Source: Rickettsia endosymbiont of Ceutorhynchus obstrictus (GTDB lineage Bacteria > Pseudomonadota > Alphaproteobacteria > Rickettsiales > Rickettsiaceae). From it: DNA of 64,000 nt. The number at the start of each line of letters is the position of its first letter. The first letter of the stretch is position 1. The notes beneath the pieces were generated by a model. That model was not told the DNA's origin, did no database searches, and worked only from the letters and a program-made list of their open reading frames with translations. The stretch covers positions 868,001 to 932,000 of the forward strand of contig NZ_OZ032162.1 in assembly GCF_964026565.1 (NCBI RefSeq), written 5' to 3'. Shown in pieces: positions 45,943-55,205 of the stretch. Both the position numbers and the translations under genes were made by a program.

Positions 45943-47496
45943 TTATTGTATCGGTAATTGCGATTGCTGAGCTTGCATTTGCTGTACCTGAGCCATTTTC
46001 CGTTGCTGTCTGATTTGCATTACTTCTTTGTCGGGTCTAAGGATCGATTGCGGTATCCCTCTATGTTCGGCAAGTAGTTTAAAACATAAATCCCAGTTGA
46101 TATTGTCGTAAATCTCCGGGCAGAAATTACTAATACCGCTACGTTGGAAGAATCCTATTACTTGCTCAATACTATTAACTGCCGATGATTTTTGCGCTCT
46201 GGTTAAAGGTGAGACATAACTAACTTCAATGTCGGGTAGAGCATTTATTCCTTCTAATATCGGTAATTTGTTATACTTGGCTAAGATTCCGTAAATAGCT
46301 CTAATTAGCGGATTTAAAAACTCCGTTTCAATTCTGCCGACCATCGGCGACATCATCCGCATTTGCTCCTCATTTCTTATTTGCACCTCGGTTGCCGTCA
46401 TTTCTTTATTTTCTTTCTGCATGCGAAATATATCAATATAAGAAGCCTTAAATATCGCATCTCGGCATTTATCTTGTTGCAGCTCCGTACACATAGGATT
46501 TTCCACTCTATTTAGCGGGCTTATCTTGTCAAGCGTGCCGTTGCGAAAAAAATTACTCGCTCCCGGCGTATCACGAAGCGGCAAGTGATAGCCGTCCTTC
46601 GGTATTAACCAAGAAGGTTGCTCCTGTTTTTGTACAACTTGTATGCCGGTTTTTCTAAAGGAATTTAACAGCTTAATATCCGGTAAAACGTGATGAGCAG
46701 GCGCATAGCCGTATACTTCACCTTCCTCCTTAATCCACCTGGTGACGAAAAACGGAAAGTAGGAATAACCGGACTCGGAGATAATTTTTTGCTCAGCTAA
46801 ATAAATATATTCCGAGCTATAGCCGTGCTGATTGGTTTTACGATTAGTTTTGCTCTTTTCATTGGCAGGAGCTACGATATGTAATATCTCTATTTGTTCA
46901 TCGGGGTCTTTTAGTAGCTTCTCTTTAAACGGCGCAAAGTCAGACCATTTGTTTGCCGCCGTCTTGACGTTCACCGTAAAAAGTCGATACATCGAATTAA
47001 CAAAGCCGTATTTATCTTCTTCAAAATAACATTCTTTTAGACTAATATTGCGAAAAAACAGCCCTGACCGCAAATCCGGCTCTTCTTCGACATAAAATAT
47101 ACTAGTGCCAAATGCAGCAAGATTTAAAAAAAACTCGTGTATTTGATTATAAAAATTCGATCCCGGATTATTAAAAATATTTAAGATAGTGTTTTCTATC
47201 GTCTCCAACCATAATTTAACTTCCGGTAGCTCGTTTAATGGTTGTTCATCCTCGCTACCTTCTTGCTCTAACAAATTAATATTAAACCATTTAATAGCTC
47301 GATTAACCATTAAACTTTGCAAGCCTGAAGCTAATTGCTCCCTTGACCAAATAGAGGTTGAATCAAATATTTCCTTATTGCCGGTGGTTTGCGGACAGAC
47401 ATATTTTTTTAATTCGTCCCACACGGCGTTCCATTTCTCTCGTTTGGTCTTTAGCGTCTCAAAATATTCTATTTTATTACTTAATTCATCACGCAT
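45943..47496 (-). CDS. Portal (head-tail connector) protein
   Basis: A 517-residue protein with the layout of T7-like connectors: N-terminal helices (EYFETLKTKREKWNAVWDELKKYVCP), central ATSIFYVEE- and RWIKEEGEVYGYAPAHHVLPDIKLLNS-type blocks, MTATEVQIRNEEQMRMMSPMVGRIETEFLNPLI before the clip domain, and a Gln-rich end. Twelve copies form the DNA entry ring of the capsid. Its start overlaps the upstream gene by 8 bp. Confidence 0.88.
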   Translation of the reverse strand: MRDELSNKIEYFETLKTKREKWNAVWDELKKYVCPQTTGNKEIFDSTSIWSREQLASGLQSLMVNRAIKWFNINLLEQEGSEDEQPLNELPEVKLWLETIENTILNIFNNPGSNFYNQIHEFFLNLAAFGTSIFYVEEEPDLRSGLFFRNISLKECYFEEDKYGFVNSMYRLFTVNVKTAANKWSDFAPFKEKLLKDPDEQIEILHIVAPANEKSKTNRKTNQHGYSSEYIYLAEQKIISESGYSYFPFFVTRWIKEEGEVYGYAPAHHVLPDIKLLNSFRKTGIQVVQKQEQPSWLIPKDGYHLPLRDTPGASNFFRNGTLDKISPLNRVENPMCTELQQDKCRDAIFKASYIDIFRMQKENKEMTATEVQIRNEEQMRMMSPMVGRIETEFLNPLIRAIYGILAKYNKLPILEGINALPDIEVSYVSPLTRAQKSSAVNSIEQVIGFFQRSGISNFCPEIYDNINWDLCFKLLAEHRGIPQSILRPDKEVMQIRQQRKMAQVQQMQAQQSQLPIQ

Positions 47497-49045
47497 AACT
47501 ATTTACTCTTTGGGAATAGGGATAATTTGTATTTGCTCTTAAATAAGGTGTTCCTAAACTTCTCGATACTTTTTTAAGTTTCTTCAAAAAATTCATATCA
47601 TATAATACTTCCGAGCTGTATTTTTTGCCGTCTGCCGAAGTCATTTGCGGTAGCCCTAAACTTAAAGACTCAATATCTCCGAGCGAGGCAATTTTACCTA
47701 ACGACTCCCCAAGCTGCGGCAAATCCTGTAATTTCGGTATTGTCGGCATATTAAAATGCGATAGCGATTGTTTTAAGCCGCCAAGCTCCGGAATTGCGGT
47801 TTTGTTACCGAATAAATCCTGCTGCCGTGAGAAAGGCGTATTACCGTATCCTCTTGCTCCTCTCTCAAACGTTGCTCTCTCAAGTCCTCCAAGACTTTTG
47901 CCTTTATTCATCATATTCATATAATGACCGATACCGAGTAAAGGTGCGGCATATTGTAACCCCGTTCCGAGTGACCCAAGCATAGAAGCACCGAAAGACC
48001 CGGATGTAGCAGCTGCACCTGCCGTAGCTCCGGTTGTTGCTGCTGCTCCGGTCGCACTACCCGCGGCAGCGGCAGGAGCAAGATACATACCTGCACCGAA
48101 TGTTAAAGCTGCAAGTGCTGCTCCTTGCGTCAAACCCGTTAGCCTGTTAGCTTTTTTAAGTTTATTTGCCCGAAAACCTACCGCATTTCCCAAATTATCT
48201 AAATGTGCTTGGGCGCTATTGCTGTAATTATCTAACTGACTATTTAGGTTTTCAGTCTGTGATTTATGGCTGTTATATTCATTTTCTAATCTTTGTTGTT
48301 CATTCTGATAATTGCGGATAACATTCTCTAGTGTACTGCGAGCATTATTAAAATTGCCGGTATCTTGTAATAGCCTATTTTGTTGCGAGCTATAGGAGGA
48401 CAACCTATTTTCTAAATTAGCTTTTTCACTCTCAAGCCCCGTATGCTCTTTGGTTATGGCGTCCATCTGCTGCCTTATGTTATTCTCTGCTTGCTCTCGC
48501 TGCTTCTTTAAATTATCCACGCTAGCGTGATATTTATTTATCTCGCCGCCGGCTTCTTCTTCGGTTAAACCTCTAAGCCTATCCTTTTGCTGTAAAACCG
48601 ACTCGAACATTGATTGGAAATTACCCGGCAGCTTCTGCATTTCGCTTATTTTACCGGCAAGCGACGGAGCTTTACTTTTAAAAGCTTCAAAGGCTGCCTG
48701 CAATTCGTTTGCTTCCGATCCTAAACTTGTTTTTTGCTGCTCTAGATTCTGCAATCCCCTTTGATACTGCTCCACCTGATTTTGTAAGCGTCCGCTACTT
48801 TGTCCATGTTGATATTTCTGTTGTTCGATACTTTGCAATCTCTGTGCCGATTCGTATAATTGGTTGCTTAAATTATCAATAGCCGTTTGTGCTTCCGAGG
48901 CATAGCTGTTATATTCATTTAAGGCATTGTTATAATGGAATTTTTGCCTCTCGGTTTCTCTACCGGTTAAGTACTTGCCGCCCGGTACGTATTTACTTAT
49001 CGCTCCGGTAATTGCCTTAAACGGCTTTTTAAATAATCCTCCCAT
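47489..49045 (-). CDS. Large coiled-coil protein with Ala/Gly-rich hydrophobic region, between terminase and portal
   Basis: A 518-residue protein. Residues 25-285 are a continuous coiled coil (Gln/Glu/Leu heptads). Residues about 295-380 are hydrophobic and Ala/Gly/Thr-rich (TQGAALAALTFGAGMYLAPA, GSATGAAATTGATAGAAATSG). The last 130 residues have no recognised domain. It has no T7 equivalent at this place. It may be a tape-measure-like or fourth ejection protein, or a head-binding protein. Function unknown. Confidence 0.7.
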   Translation of the reverse strand: MGGLFKKPFKAITGAISKYVPGGKYLTGRETERQKFHYNNALNEYNSYASEAQTAIDNLSNQLYESAQRLQSIEQQKYQHGQSSGRLQNQVEQYQRGLQNLEQQKTSLGSEANELQAAFEAFKSKAPSLAGKISEMQKLPGNFQSMFESVLQQKDRLRGLTEEEAGGEINKYHASVDNLKKQREQAENNIRQQMDAITKEHTGLESEKANLENRLSSYSSQQNRLLQDTGNFNNARSTLENVIRNYQNEQQRLENEYNSHKSQTENLNSQLDNYSNSAQAHLDNLGNAVGFRANKLKKANRLTGLTQGAALAALTFGAGMYLAPAAAAGSATGAAATTGATAGAAATSGSFGASMLGSLGTGLQYAAPLLGIGHYMNMMNKGKSLGGLERATFERGARGYGNTPFSRQQDLFGNKTAIPELGGLKQSLSHFNMPTIPKLQDLPQLGESLGKIASLGDIESLSLGLPQMTSADGKKYSSEVLYDMNFLKKLKKVSRSLGTPYLRANTNYPYSQRVNSYA

Positions 49046-49073
49046 TTTTTTAATCCCTTTTATTTATTATTTT

Positions 49074-50468
49074 TTATCTTTCTAAAGCGTTATAATCACT
49101 AATAACTTTATTATAGCGTAAATAATTAATATTAAAGCTTTCCTGCTGCGTGCCGGTTTTAGCATCCATTGCCAGATAACAAAAACTCTCTACTATATCG
49201 GTACATCTAGTCGAGCTTGAATGAGTACCACGCTTACTCGCATCAAACTCATATAAGCCGTTTAACCCTTCTCGGCATTTTCTCTCGTCTATTCGTAAAT
49301 AGCTCGCCGTAAGTAAATTACGGGCTTTGTTTATCATTTCTTCCCGTAAGTATTTTCGTCCTAGCTCAAAAGGTACAAAGCCTAGCTTTTCCGCTATCTC
49401 GTTTGCTTGTTGTAATCGTGTATCCAAGGTCGGCATTTGACGCCTAGCCATATCATGAGGCAGCACATTTCTTCCATAAATATAGGGGCGAAGCCTTAAA
49501 TGATTTAAATAAAACTCTAAGCCTTTGCCTCTGTTAATATAGAAATCTATAATATCCAGCCCCTTTTTCTTTTCCTGTACAAACCAAATACTAGTGTAAT
49601 CAACTATGCCGATATCCCAATAAGTATTCACCTTGTAAGCCGGATCGTAAGGCAGCTGAGTTATGCGTCCTTCCGCTTCGGCAAGTCTTAACTGCTCGAC
49701 AAACGTACCGCCTTGATCGGCGCGTTTGTAACGATAGGCTTCAAAGTCGCAATAAAATTCTCGGCGGATTTCTTCAGTTGTCATGTCTACTGATTTAAGG
49801 CTTGCAACCGCCACTAAAGGCTTGCTATCATGATCCGTAGTATCTTCAATGGTTTTTATTTCGCAAAATGCCGTTTTATCGTCTTTATATTTTAAATATA
49901 ACTCTTCGCCGTGTATTAATTTTGGATCATCGGCAGGCGTATATAAATAAAGCAGCCACGAATTATTGCGTATTACCATCGGCTCTATTACCGAACTCAT
50001 CGCCCTTGGGTCGTGATAAGAATATTCGGAAATCACTGCTCCTTTAATACCGCTTCCTCTAATACTACTATAGCGATCACTACCGACAAACTGAATTACC
50101 GAACCGTTTTTAAATACTATTCGCTGCTTATATTGCTGTGATTTAGCAATAGCTGCCTCCGGAATAAAAGACATATAAGGGCGCCCCTCTAAAGTCATAC
50201 CCTGCCATATCGCCTTTTTAGCTTGTTCATAGGTTGGATATACATACCAGTACAGCCCAACTTCACGTAGTGCGGCTGCCGTAATCCAGTTAATACCCAT
50301 TATGTCTTTACCTGATCTTCTATGCCATACCGCTATTGCTATCTTGCCGCCATTATACAGATAACGCCACAAAGGTAATTGAAACGGATAAGGTGACCAA
50401 TTAACAGGGAATTTTATAGTTTTTTGTTTACTTGTTTTGTTATTACTAGTTATTTGCTTCTTCTTCAT
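49074..50468 (-). CDS. Terminase large subunit
   Basis: A 464-residue packaging ATPase-nuclease. Walker A is WHRRSGKD (residues 48-55), Walker B VISEYS with catalytic E148, and LYTPADDP is the coupling motif. The nuclease domain begins TYWDIGIVDYTSIW with the first catalytic Asp, and ends RCTDIVESFCYLAMD. It cuts and pumps DNA into the head through the portal. It overlaps the small subunit gene by 23 bp. Confidence 0.93.
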   Translation of the reverse strand: MKKKQITSNNKTSKQKTIKFPVNWSPYPFQLPLWRYLYNGGKIAIAVWHRRSGKDIMGINWITAAALREVGLYWYVYPTYEQAKKAIWQGMTLEGRPYMSFIPEAAIAKSQQYKQRIVFKNGSVIQFVGSDRYSSIRGSGIKGAVISEYSYHDPRAMSSVIEPMVIRNNSWLLYLYTPADDPKLIHGEELYLKYKDDKTAFCEIKTIEDTTDHDSKPLVAVASLKSVDMTTEEIRREFYCDFEAYRYKRADQGGTFVEQLRLAEAEGRITQLPYDPAYKVNTYWDIGIVDYTSIWFVQEKKKGLDIIDFYINRGKGLEFYLNHLRLRPYIYGRNVLPHDMARRQMPTLDTRLQQANEIAEKLGFVPFELGRKYLREEMINKARNLLTASYLRIDERKCREGLNGLYEFDASKRGTHSSSTRCTDIVESFCYLAMDAKTGTQQESFNINYLRYNKVISDYNALER

Positions 50469-50976
50469 TTTCTGCTTCTGCTCTATAAGCTTCTATCTCA
50501 AAAATATCCATGTCATTTGAATTTATCTGCATATTATCCGGTTTTTTAATTTCGCTAACGTTTTTGATATTAGTTTGATATTTCGGTGAATTAGCCTTTA
50601 AATACTCCAGCAAACTCCTAGAACAATATTTTTTCTTACGTGCTATGCATTCACCTTGTTCGTTATAAGTTAATTCCTCATAGCCGTTAATAGCCCGATC
50701 ATAGAGTACGGCTTCAGCTCTTTCGGATGCGTATCTAAGCGCAAGACTGACGCATTTAGTTAAATATTTGTCATCATGAATTAGTTTGTGTAAATGTATA
50801 GGAGATCCTACTATTACCTTCTTAGCAGCAAGACCGATATTGCCTATTTCGCATAGCTCTTGCAGAAAAATAACAATATTATCCCGGGAGCCGAATTTAT
50901 CAATCGTGCTAGCTGCTATTTTATTTAAATGTTTATCAAATAATTTGTAATTTTTTGAGCTATAAATTTTAATCAC
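50446..50976 (-). CDS. Terminase small subunit-like DNA-binding protein
   Basis: A 176-residue protein located directly upstream of the large terminase. The region CEIGNIGLAAKKVIVGSPIHLHKLIHDDKYLTKCVSLALRYASERAEAVLYDRAINGYEE has the helix-turn-helix and downstream helices typical of small terminases that recognise pac/cos sites. It is the first gene of the 22-kb minus-strand phage block, so the late promoter should lie in 50977-51197. Confidence 0.78.
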   Translation of the reverse strand: MIKIYSSKNYKLFDKHLNKIAASTIDKFGSRDNIVIFLQELCEIGNIGLAAKKVIVGSPIHLHKLIHDDKYLTKCVSLALRYASERAEAVLYDRAINGYEELTYNEQGECIARKKKYCSRSLLEYLKANSPKYQTNIKNVSEIKKPDNMQINSNDMDIFEIEAYRAEAENEEEANN

Positions 50977-51170
50977 AAAAATACCTCCAATCCCTGTATT
51001 ATAGAGGCTTTTACCATGGATTACAAATGGAAGAGATCATAAAATATATCTTAATCATTGTTAAGCTTTTCTATTTATATGATAAAATACTCATATAAGA
51101 TTATTATTTAGAATTTAAAAGAAGCTATACTTGCATCATACATTAAATATTAATAAAAAGTTATTGAGTA

Positions 51171-51190
51171 ATATATCAAACTTGATATAT
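51171..51190 (+). promoter_or_regulatory. Palindromic operator upstream of higBA
   Basis: ATATATCAAACTTGATATAT is a perfect palindrome with a 2-base centre, 7 bp before the higB start codon. Such sites are usually bound by the HigA antitoxin to repress its own operon (family knowledge). Confidence 0.6.
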
Positions 51191-51197
51191 TACCTAT

Positions 51198-51536
51198 ATG
51201 AAAAAATGGACTATAGAATTTATAAATAAAGTTGCAGAAAAAGAAGTAAAGAAGCTTACTTACGATCTGCAAGCCGATTTTTTATATGTATGCGAATTGC
51301 TTATTGAATTTAGCCCACATAATGTAGGGATGCCACATACAAGAAATATAGAAGGCAAATTTTGGGAATTAAGGTTACGTGGTAAAGATAATATAGCAAG
51401 ATCAATATATTATTTAGCTATAGATAAGAAAATAGTTATATTGCACACATTTATCAAAAAAACGGAAAAAACCCCTAAAGCTGCCATTTTAATAGCTAAA
51501 ACTAGATTAAAGGAAGGTTGTTATGAAAAACTTTGA
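51198..51536 (+). CDS. higB: RelE-superfamily toxin, HigB/Gp49 type
   Basis: A 112-residue protein. GKFWELRLRGKDNIARSIYYLAIDKKIVILHTFIKKTEKTPKAAILIAKTRL is the phage-derived Gp49-like/HigB signature, with Arg/Lys residues of the RNase active site. Free toxin cleaves mRNA on ribosomes. It overlaps the antitoxin gene by 14 bp, toxin first, the order typical of higBA. Likely role: stable inheritance of the element or superinfection control. Confidence 0.9.
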   Translation: MKKWTIEFINKVAEKEVKKLTYDLQADFLYVCELLIEFSPHNVGMPHTRNIEGKFWELRLRGKDNIARSIYYLAIDKKIVILHTFIKKTEKTPKAAILIAKTRLKEGCYEKL

Positions 51537-51798
51537 GGAATTTAAAAAAGAGTTATTATTGAACCCTAAAGTAGCAAAAGCTTATGAAGAACGGAAAATA
51601 GAATTTGAGATAGCAGAAACTTTAATAAGAGCACGTATTGCCTCTCATATGACTCAAAACGATGTTGCTAAAAAAATGTCTACTTCTCAAGCTCAAATAG
51701 CAAGAATGGAAAGCGGACATCATATCCCTAATTTTCTAAGTATCCAAAGATATGCTAAAGCTGTAAAACAAAAAATTAACGTATTAATCACGCCATAG
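51523..51798 (+). CDS. higA: HigA-type antitoxin, XRE helix-turn-helix
   Basis: A 91-residue protein with an N-terminal toxin-binding helix region and a Cro/CI-type HTH (ASHMTQNDVAKKMSTSQAQIARMESGHHIPNFLSIQRYAKAV). It should neutralise HigB and repress the operon through the palindrome at 51171. Confidence 0.92.
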   Translation: MKNFEEFKKELLLNPKVAKAYEERKIEFEIAETLIRARIASHMTQNDVAKKMSTSQAQIARMESGHHIPNFLSIQRYAKAVKQKINVLITP

Positions 51799-52078
51799 AT
51801 TCTAATAATAATTCAGAAGAAACAGTTTAACCCAAGCTTATAATAATATCTTACTAGCTTGAATATTTTTTAATTTTTCTTCGATAAGTTATTACTAAAA
51901 AGAAACCAAAGAGATTTTTTAAAATCTGATATTCAAGATATTAATAAGCAAATAGAAGATGCTGAAGATCAATATTTTTGTTATAAAATACTTTCAACTT
52001 ATGATAAAGACAGCTGTTGATTAATGTAGGTTATTGATTAATGATTAAACTACTAAACTTTAGAAAGGGATTATTTAC

Positions 52079-52474
52079 GTGATTGAAACGCCTCAATTTT
52101 TTATAGATGATTATCATACATGGTTAAAAGATAAAACAGATTGGCAGCAATTAACAAATTGCATAGAGATCACTACTCCCTACCTTGATCGGCATAATGA
52201 TTATATCCAAATTTATCTAAAGCAGGAAAAAAACTATTATATCCTGACTGATGATAGTTATACTCTTGAAGATTTAGAGCAATCAGGATATGCATTGGAC
52301 TATCCCGCTAGACAAAAATTTTTAGAAACGACACTTAACGGCTTTGGAATAGAGAGGAACGACAACGAATTATTTACCGAAATTAACCATCGGAATTTTG
52401 CCTTAAATAAACATAACCTTATCCAAGCAATTTTAGCTGTTAATTATCTGTTTTATAGCAAGGTTGAATGTTAA
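52079..52474 (+). CDS. DUF1828 domain protein
   Basis: A 131-residue protein starting at GTG 52079 with an upstream GAAAGGG. DDYHTWLKDKTDWQQL ... EITTPYLDRHNDYIQIYL and YILTDDSYTLEDLEQSGYAL match DUF1828, a domain of phage and mobile-element proteins that is often found fused to DUF1829. Here DUF1829 is absent or lost. Function unknown. It follows a 280-bp stretch with a possible gene fragment. Confidence 0.75.
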   Translation: MIETPQFFIDDYHTWLKDKTDWQQLTNCIEITTPYLDRHNDYIQIYLKQEKNYYILTDDSYTLEDLEQSGYALDYPARQKFLETTLNGFGIERNDNELFTEINHRNFALNKHNLIQAILAVNYLFYSKVEC

Positions 52475-52591
52475 ATTATTATTTGAATAGATTAGCTATT
52501 TACAAAAATATAAATTTATCAAAAAACGGAAAATTTTTTTTTATTAACCGATTAATTCCCTCCGCAAAAATTTTTTTCAAACTCCCCCCAA

Positions 52592-53203
52592 GTGTGCCAA
52601 GAATGCAGAATCAGAAGAAGAGGATGCAATGCTGTATTTGACATGGTGGAAGGTCCACCGGAATCGAGCTGGTATGAGCAGATTCCAAACAACCTTAAGC
52701 TGCTGTATTCTAAGGAATATGGTAGTGAGCGTTAAGGAAAAGGCCCGCAAGGGTCATGTGAGATTTATGTAGGTAAACGAAAGTGAATTGCTGTAATTAA
52801 GTGTCGAAAGAGGGTTAAGTTCTCTGTCAAAACCTTTGGCTTTTGGGGGCTGAAGGGATAAGTTAGCTAACTGTCATACAATAGTTGAGCTATCGGCGAG
52901 CGGCACAGGAGGCAGTACGAACATAAATTAGGGTCAGATATGGAACTTGGGAATCAATAGCACTTTCCAGCTATTGAGGCAGATGCAGTTGTAGTAGTGA
53001 AGAAGCTTCTGTAATGGGAGTGGAGCGAAGGGCTGCATGTGGAGCGACATAAAAAAAAATTAACAACTAAGCTAATTAAAGAAGGATTAATTAATATTAT
53101 GTCAAAGAGGTACAACATTGCCTCAAATCCACAAAGAGCCGTATGAGGCGAGAGTCTCACGTACGGTTCTGTGAGCACCTCTGGTCAATACAGGGGTGAC
53201 TCG
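52592..53203 (+). mobile_element. Group II intron lacking its reverse-transcriptase ORF (left copy)
   Basis: The 5' end GTGTGCC (52592) and the 3' part with a canonical domain V (53136-53169, GAGCCGTATGAGG ... CACGTACGGTTC) are clear. Domain VI follows (CACCTCTGGTCAATACAGGGGTG, 53176-53198, bulged A). Between lie domain I-III-like stems and only about 50 bp where the ORF of domain IV would be. The usual intron protein is gone, so it can only move with help in trans. It sits outside any visible gene. A second copy, inverted, is at the window end. Confidence 0.85.
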
Positions 53204-53209
53204 ATCCCC

Positions 53210-53884
53210 CTTCCTAAAGCCAAACTACCCCCTACCGTAGATTTAAGTCTCAGATCCGGCAAAAAAATAAGAAAAAACGGCAAAAAGTGGCTAAAAAACA
53301 ACAATATTTGCCTTAATTTGTTAAATTATCCTTAGCCCTCTGCTATTCCATCAGAGGGCTAAACACTTAGAACCCTAATAACTATAAGGATTTGATTAGG
53401 CTTTTAGTTTCATATGCTCCTTATATGTTCCGGGCAACGAATAACCGGGAAAATAAATATTATAATTACTATAATTTCTTCCTGCTCATACAATTAATCT
53501 ATAAATATATAAATAACTACTTACTTATTATTAACTATTAATATAAATAATACTTTTATTATATTTAATAATTAAATATTAAATATTTCTTAATAAAGCT
53601 CCTCTAATTTTCTTTCAAAAAATAAAAAATTATAAGTTAATAATAATTAGTATTATTCTTTATTATTTCGTTGTTTTGTTCAATGTTCCCCTTATTGCCG
53701 CTGAAAAGTCACAAAATTTTTATAATTTTGGTAAATATTAAAAAAATTATAAAAATTATTATTTTATCCGCTGTACTTCAAAAATTTCCCACGGTAATGG
53801 TGGTCTAAAGCGTTATTTAACTAATAACGTTTTATATATTAATAATTACTAACTATAAACTTAACAATTAATAATAGGTTTTTT
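53210..53884. other. AT-rich spacer with hairpin and a repeated 165-bp module
   Basis: No gene seen. TAGCCCTCTG and CAGAGGGCTA (53333-53361) form a strong stem. The module 53491-53655 (CAATTAATCTATAAATATAT ... TAATTAGTATTA) is repeated in direct orientation at 54479-54648 and, inverted, twice in the right arm. It may hold promoters or an origin. All of it is mirrored at 62995-63664. Confidence 0.6.
53333..53361 (+). terminator. Stem-loop TAGCCCTCTG...CAGAGGGCTA
   Basis: A 10-bp perfect stem with a 9-base loop, conserved in both arms although the loop differs (53333-53361 and 63518-63546). The conserved stem with a changing loop suggests structural constraint. Confidence 0.5.
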
Positions 53885-54304
53885 ATGTTTAACGTTAAAA
53901 TTGACGGTACTAATTTTTATAAGCTTCATAATATTGACAAACATGATTTGACTAGAGCTTTTTTTCAAGGCGAAGTAGAATTTAATTTTAAATTAATAAT
54001 AGAATATTACAGAAAAAATAAACATTTTAATAATATATACCAAAAAATTTATGAGGATTTGACTGCTTGGAATATATATTATGAACCACATGAAACCCAA
54101 ACTTTTAAAGAAGAATTAATTATGAAGCAAGGTTTTCTTCCTTTTAGTTATGAGGGTAAAAACTTGATCGCTTTATGTAGAGATTTAAATGATGGTTGGT
54201 TTCACTGTTACGAAACGCAATTAGAAAAATACGCTCAACAAGTAACTAAAAAAAGTACCGAAGTTTACAATGATAAAGTATTTTATTTAAATAGCTATCG
54301 TTGA
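53885..54304 (+). CDS. Paralogue family protein (YYEP family), left copy
   Basis: A 139-residue protein I do not recognise. It shares with the genes at 56159, 56748, 60616, 61331 and 62575 the pattern '(I/T)YYEP...TF.E......L.PF.Y.GKN.(I/L)AL', followed by a helical segment. Here: IYYEPHETQTFKEELIMKQGFLPFSYEGKNLIALCR. There is no signal peptide, membrane segment or zinc motif. It is flanked on both sides by the AT-rich module. The mirror copy at 62575-62994 differs by one residue (K for R). Function unknown. Confidence 0.75.
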   Translation: MFNVKIDGTNFYKLHNIDKHDLTRAFFQGEVEFNFKLIIEYYRKNKHFNNIYQKIYEDLTAWNIYYEPHETQTFKEELIMKQGFLPFSYEGKNLIALCRDLNDGWFHCYETQLEKYAQQVTKKSTEVYNDKVFYLNSYR

Positions 54305-54316
54305 TAAAAAAAGCCT

Positions 54317-54346
54317 AAAGTTAAGCTAATTTATAAGCTTAACTTT
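54317..54346 (+). terminator. Rho-independent terminator after the 53885 gene
   Basis: AAAGTTAAGCT and AGCTTAACTTT form an 11-bp stem with a short loop, followed by TTCTTTT. It begins 13 bp after the stop codon. It is mirrored after the right-arm copy near 62533-62562. Confidence 0.8.
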
Positions 54347-55205
54347 TCTTTTATAAGCACTATATAAGTTTAATTTAAGCTTTATTTAATAATAATAATT
54401 TAATTAGCACAAAATATTATATAAGCGTTGTTATTGTTTCGGGGGTAGTAACCTAATTATTTTTTTACTTAAGTAATACAATTAATCTATAAACAGATAA
54501 GTAATTTATGAATTACTTATCATTAACTATTAATATAAATAATATCCTTATTATGTTTAGTAATTAAATATTAAACATTTCTTAATAAAAATCTTCTAAT
54601 TCTTCTTTTAAAAATAAAAAATTATAAGTTAAATAATAATTAGTATTAATATAGCTAGTAATTAATAATTGCTAGCTATATTTAATTGCTAACGAAAAAT
54701 AGCAAATTTATTATTTTATAGTTTTTATAATAAAATATAGCCCAAATATTTAAATTCCCTAACTTTGCCGCAAGAAAGAGACACTAATAAAAATAATTAT
54801 AATAACAATAAAATAGTAATAAAAAATCGTAAATACTTATCTTTCCTACTTTATAAAGTTTGTAACAAACTTACAAATCCTTATTCTTATCAGGTTTTTA
54901 CCCTTTTACCGCCAAAAAGAGACAGTAGTAAAAATAATTACAATAATAATAAAAATAATGATTTCCCGCCTTGACTTCAAAATTACTTCATGACATCGAT
55001 AGGATAACGACAAAAAAACTAATAATTATATATAAGTAAAAAAATTACACTAACAATAGTAATAAATAAATTTATAAATAAATATTTTTTTATCGTTATG
55101 AAGTAAATAGATCACAATAACAACTTAACTATTAATAAATTGTGAAATTTAAAACTTTAATAAACTTAACAATTAATAATTAATAATAAAAAACGAGGTT
55201 AATTT
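54347..55205. other. AT-rich spacer with two direct-repeat families
   Basis: No convincing gene. It holds the second AT-rich module (54479-54648) and a pair of repeats GCCGCAAGAAAGAGACA...TAAAAATAATTATAATAA (54768) and CGCCAAAAAGAGACAGTAG...TAAAAATAATTACAATAA (54910). The right arm has one such repeat only, and the sequence between the pair is missing there, as expected after recombination between direct repeats. An ORF over this repeat pair is not credible. Confidence 0.55.

Noticed and set aside
51830..52020. Possible gene fragment (reads LLLKRNQRDFLKSDIQDINKQ)
   Set aside because: Too short, no start or ribosome site, no family recognised. It could be a remnant, but there is not enough to annotate.
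52954..53178. 74-residue ORF over the intron (and its mirror at 63701)
   Set aside because: It is antisense to the structured 3' half of the group II intron, including domain V; conservation is explained by the RNA structure.
52592..53203. Retron or diversity-generating retroelement
   Set aside because: No reverse transcriptase gene is present in the window. Domain V and VI structure identifies a group II intron instead.
54765..54974. 69-residue ORF in the AT-rich spacer
   Set aside because: It is made from a pair of direct repeats, has Asn/Lys low complexity and is destroyed in the right arm.
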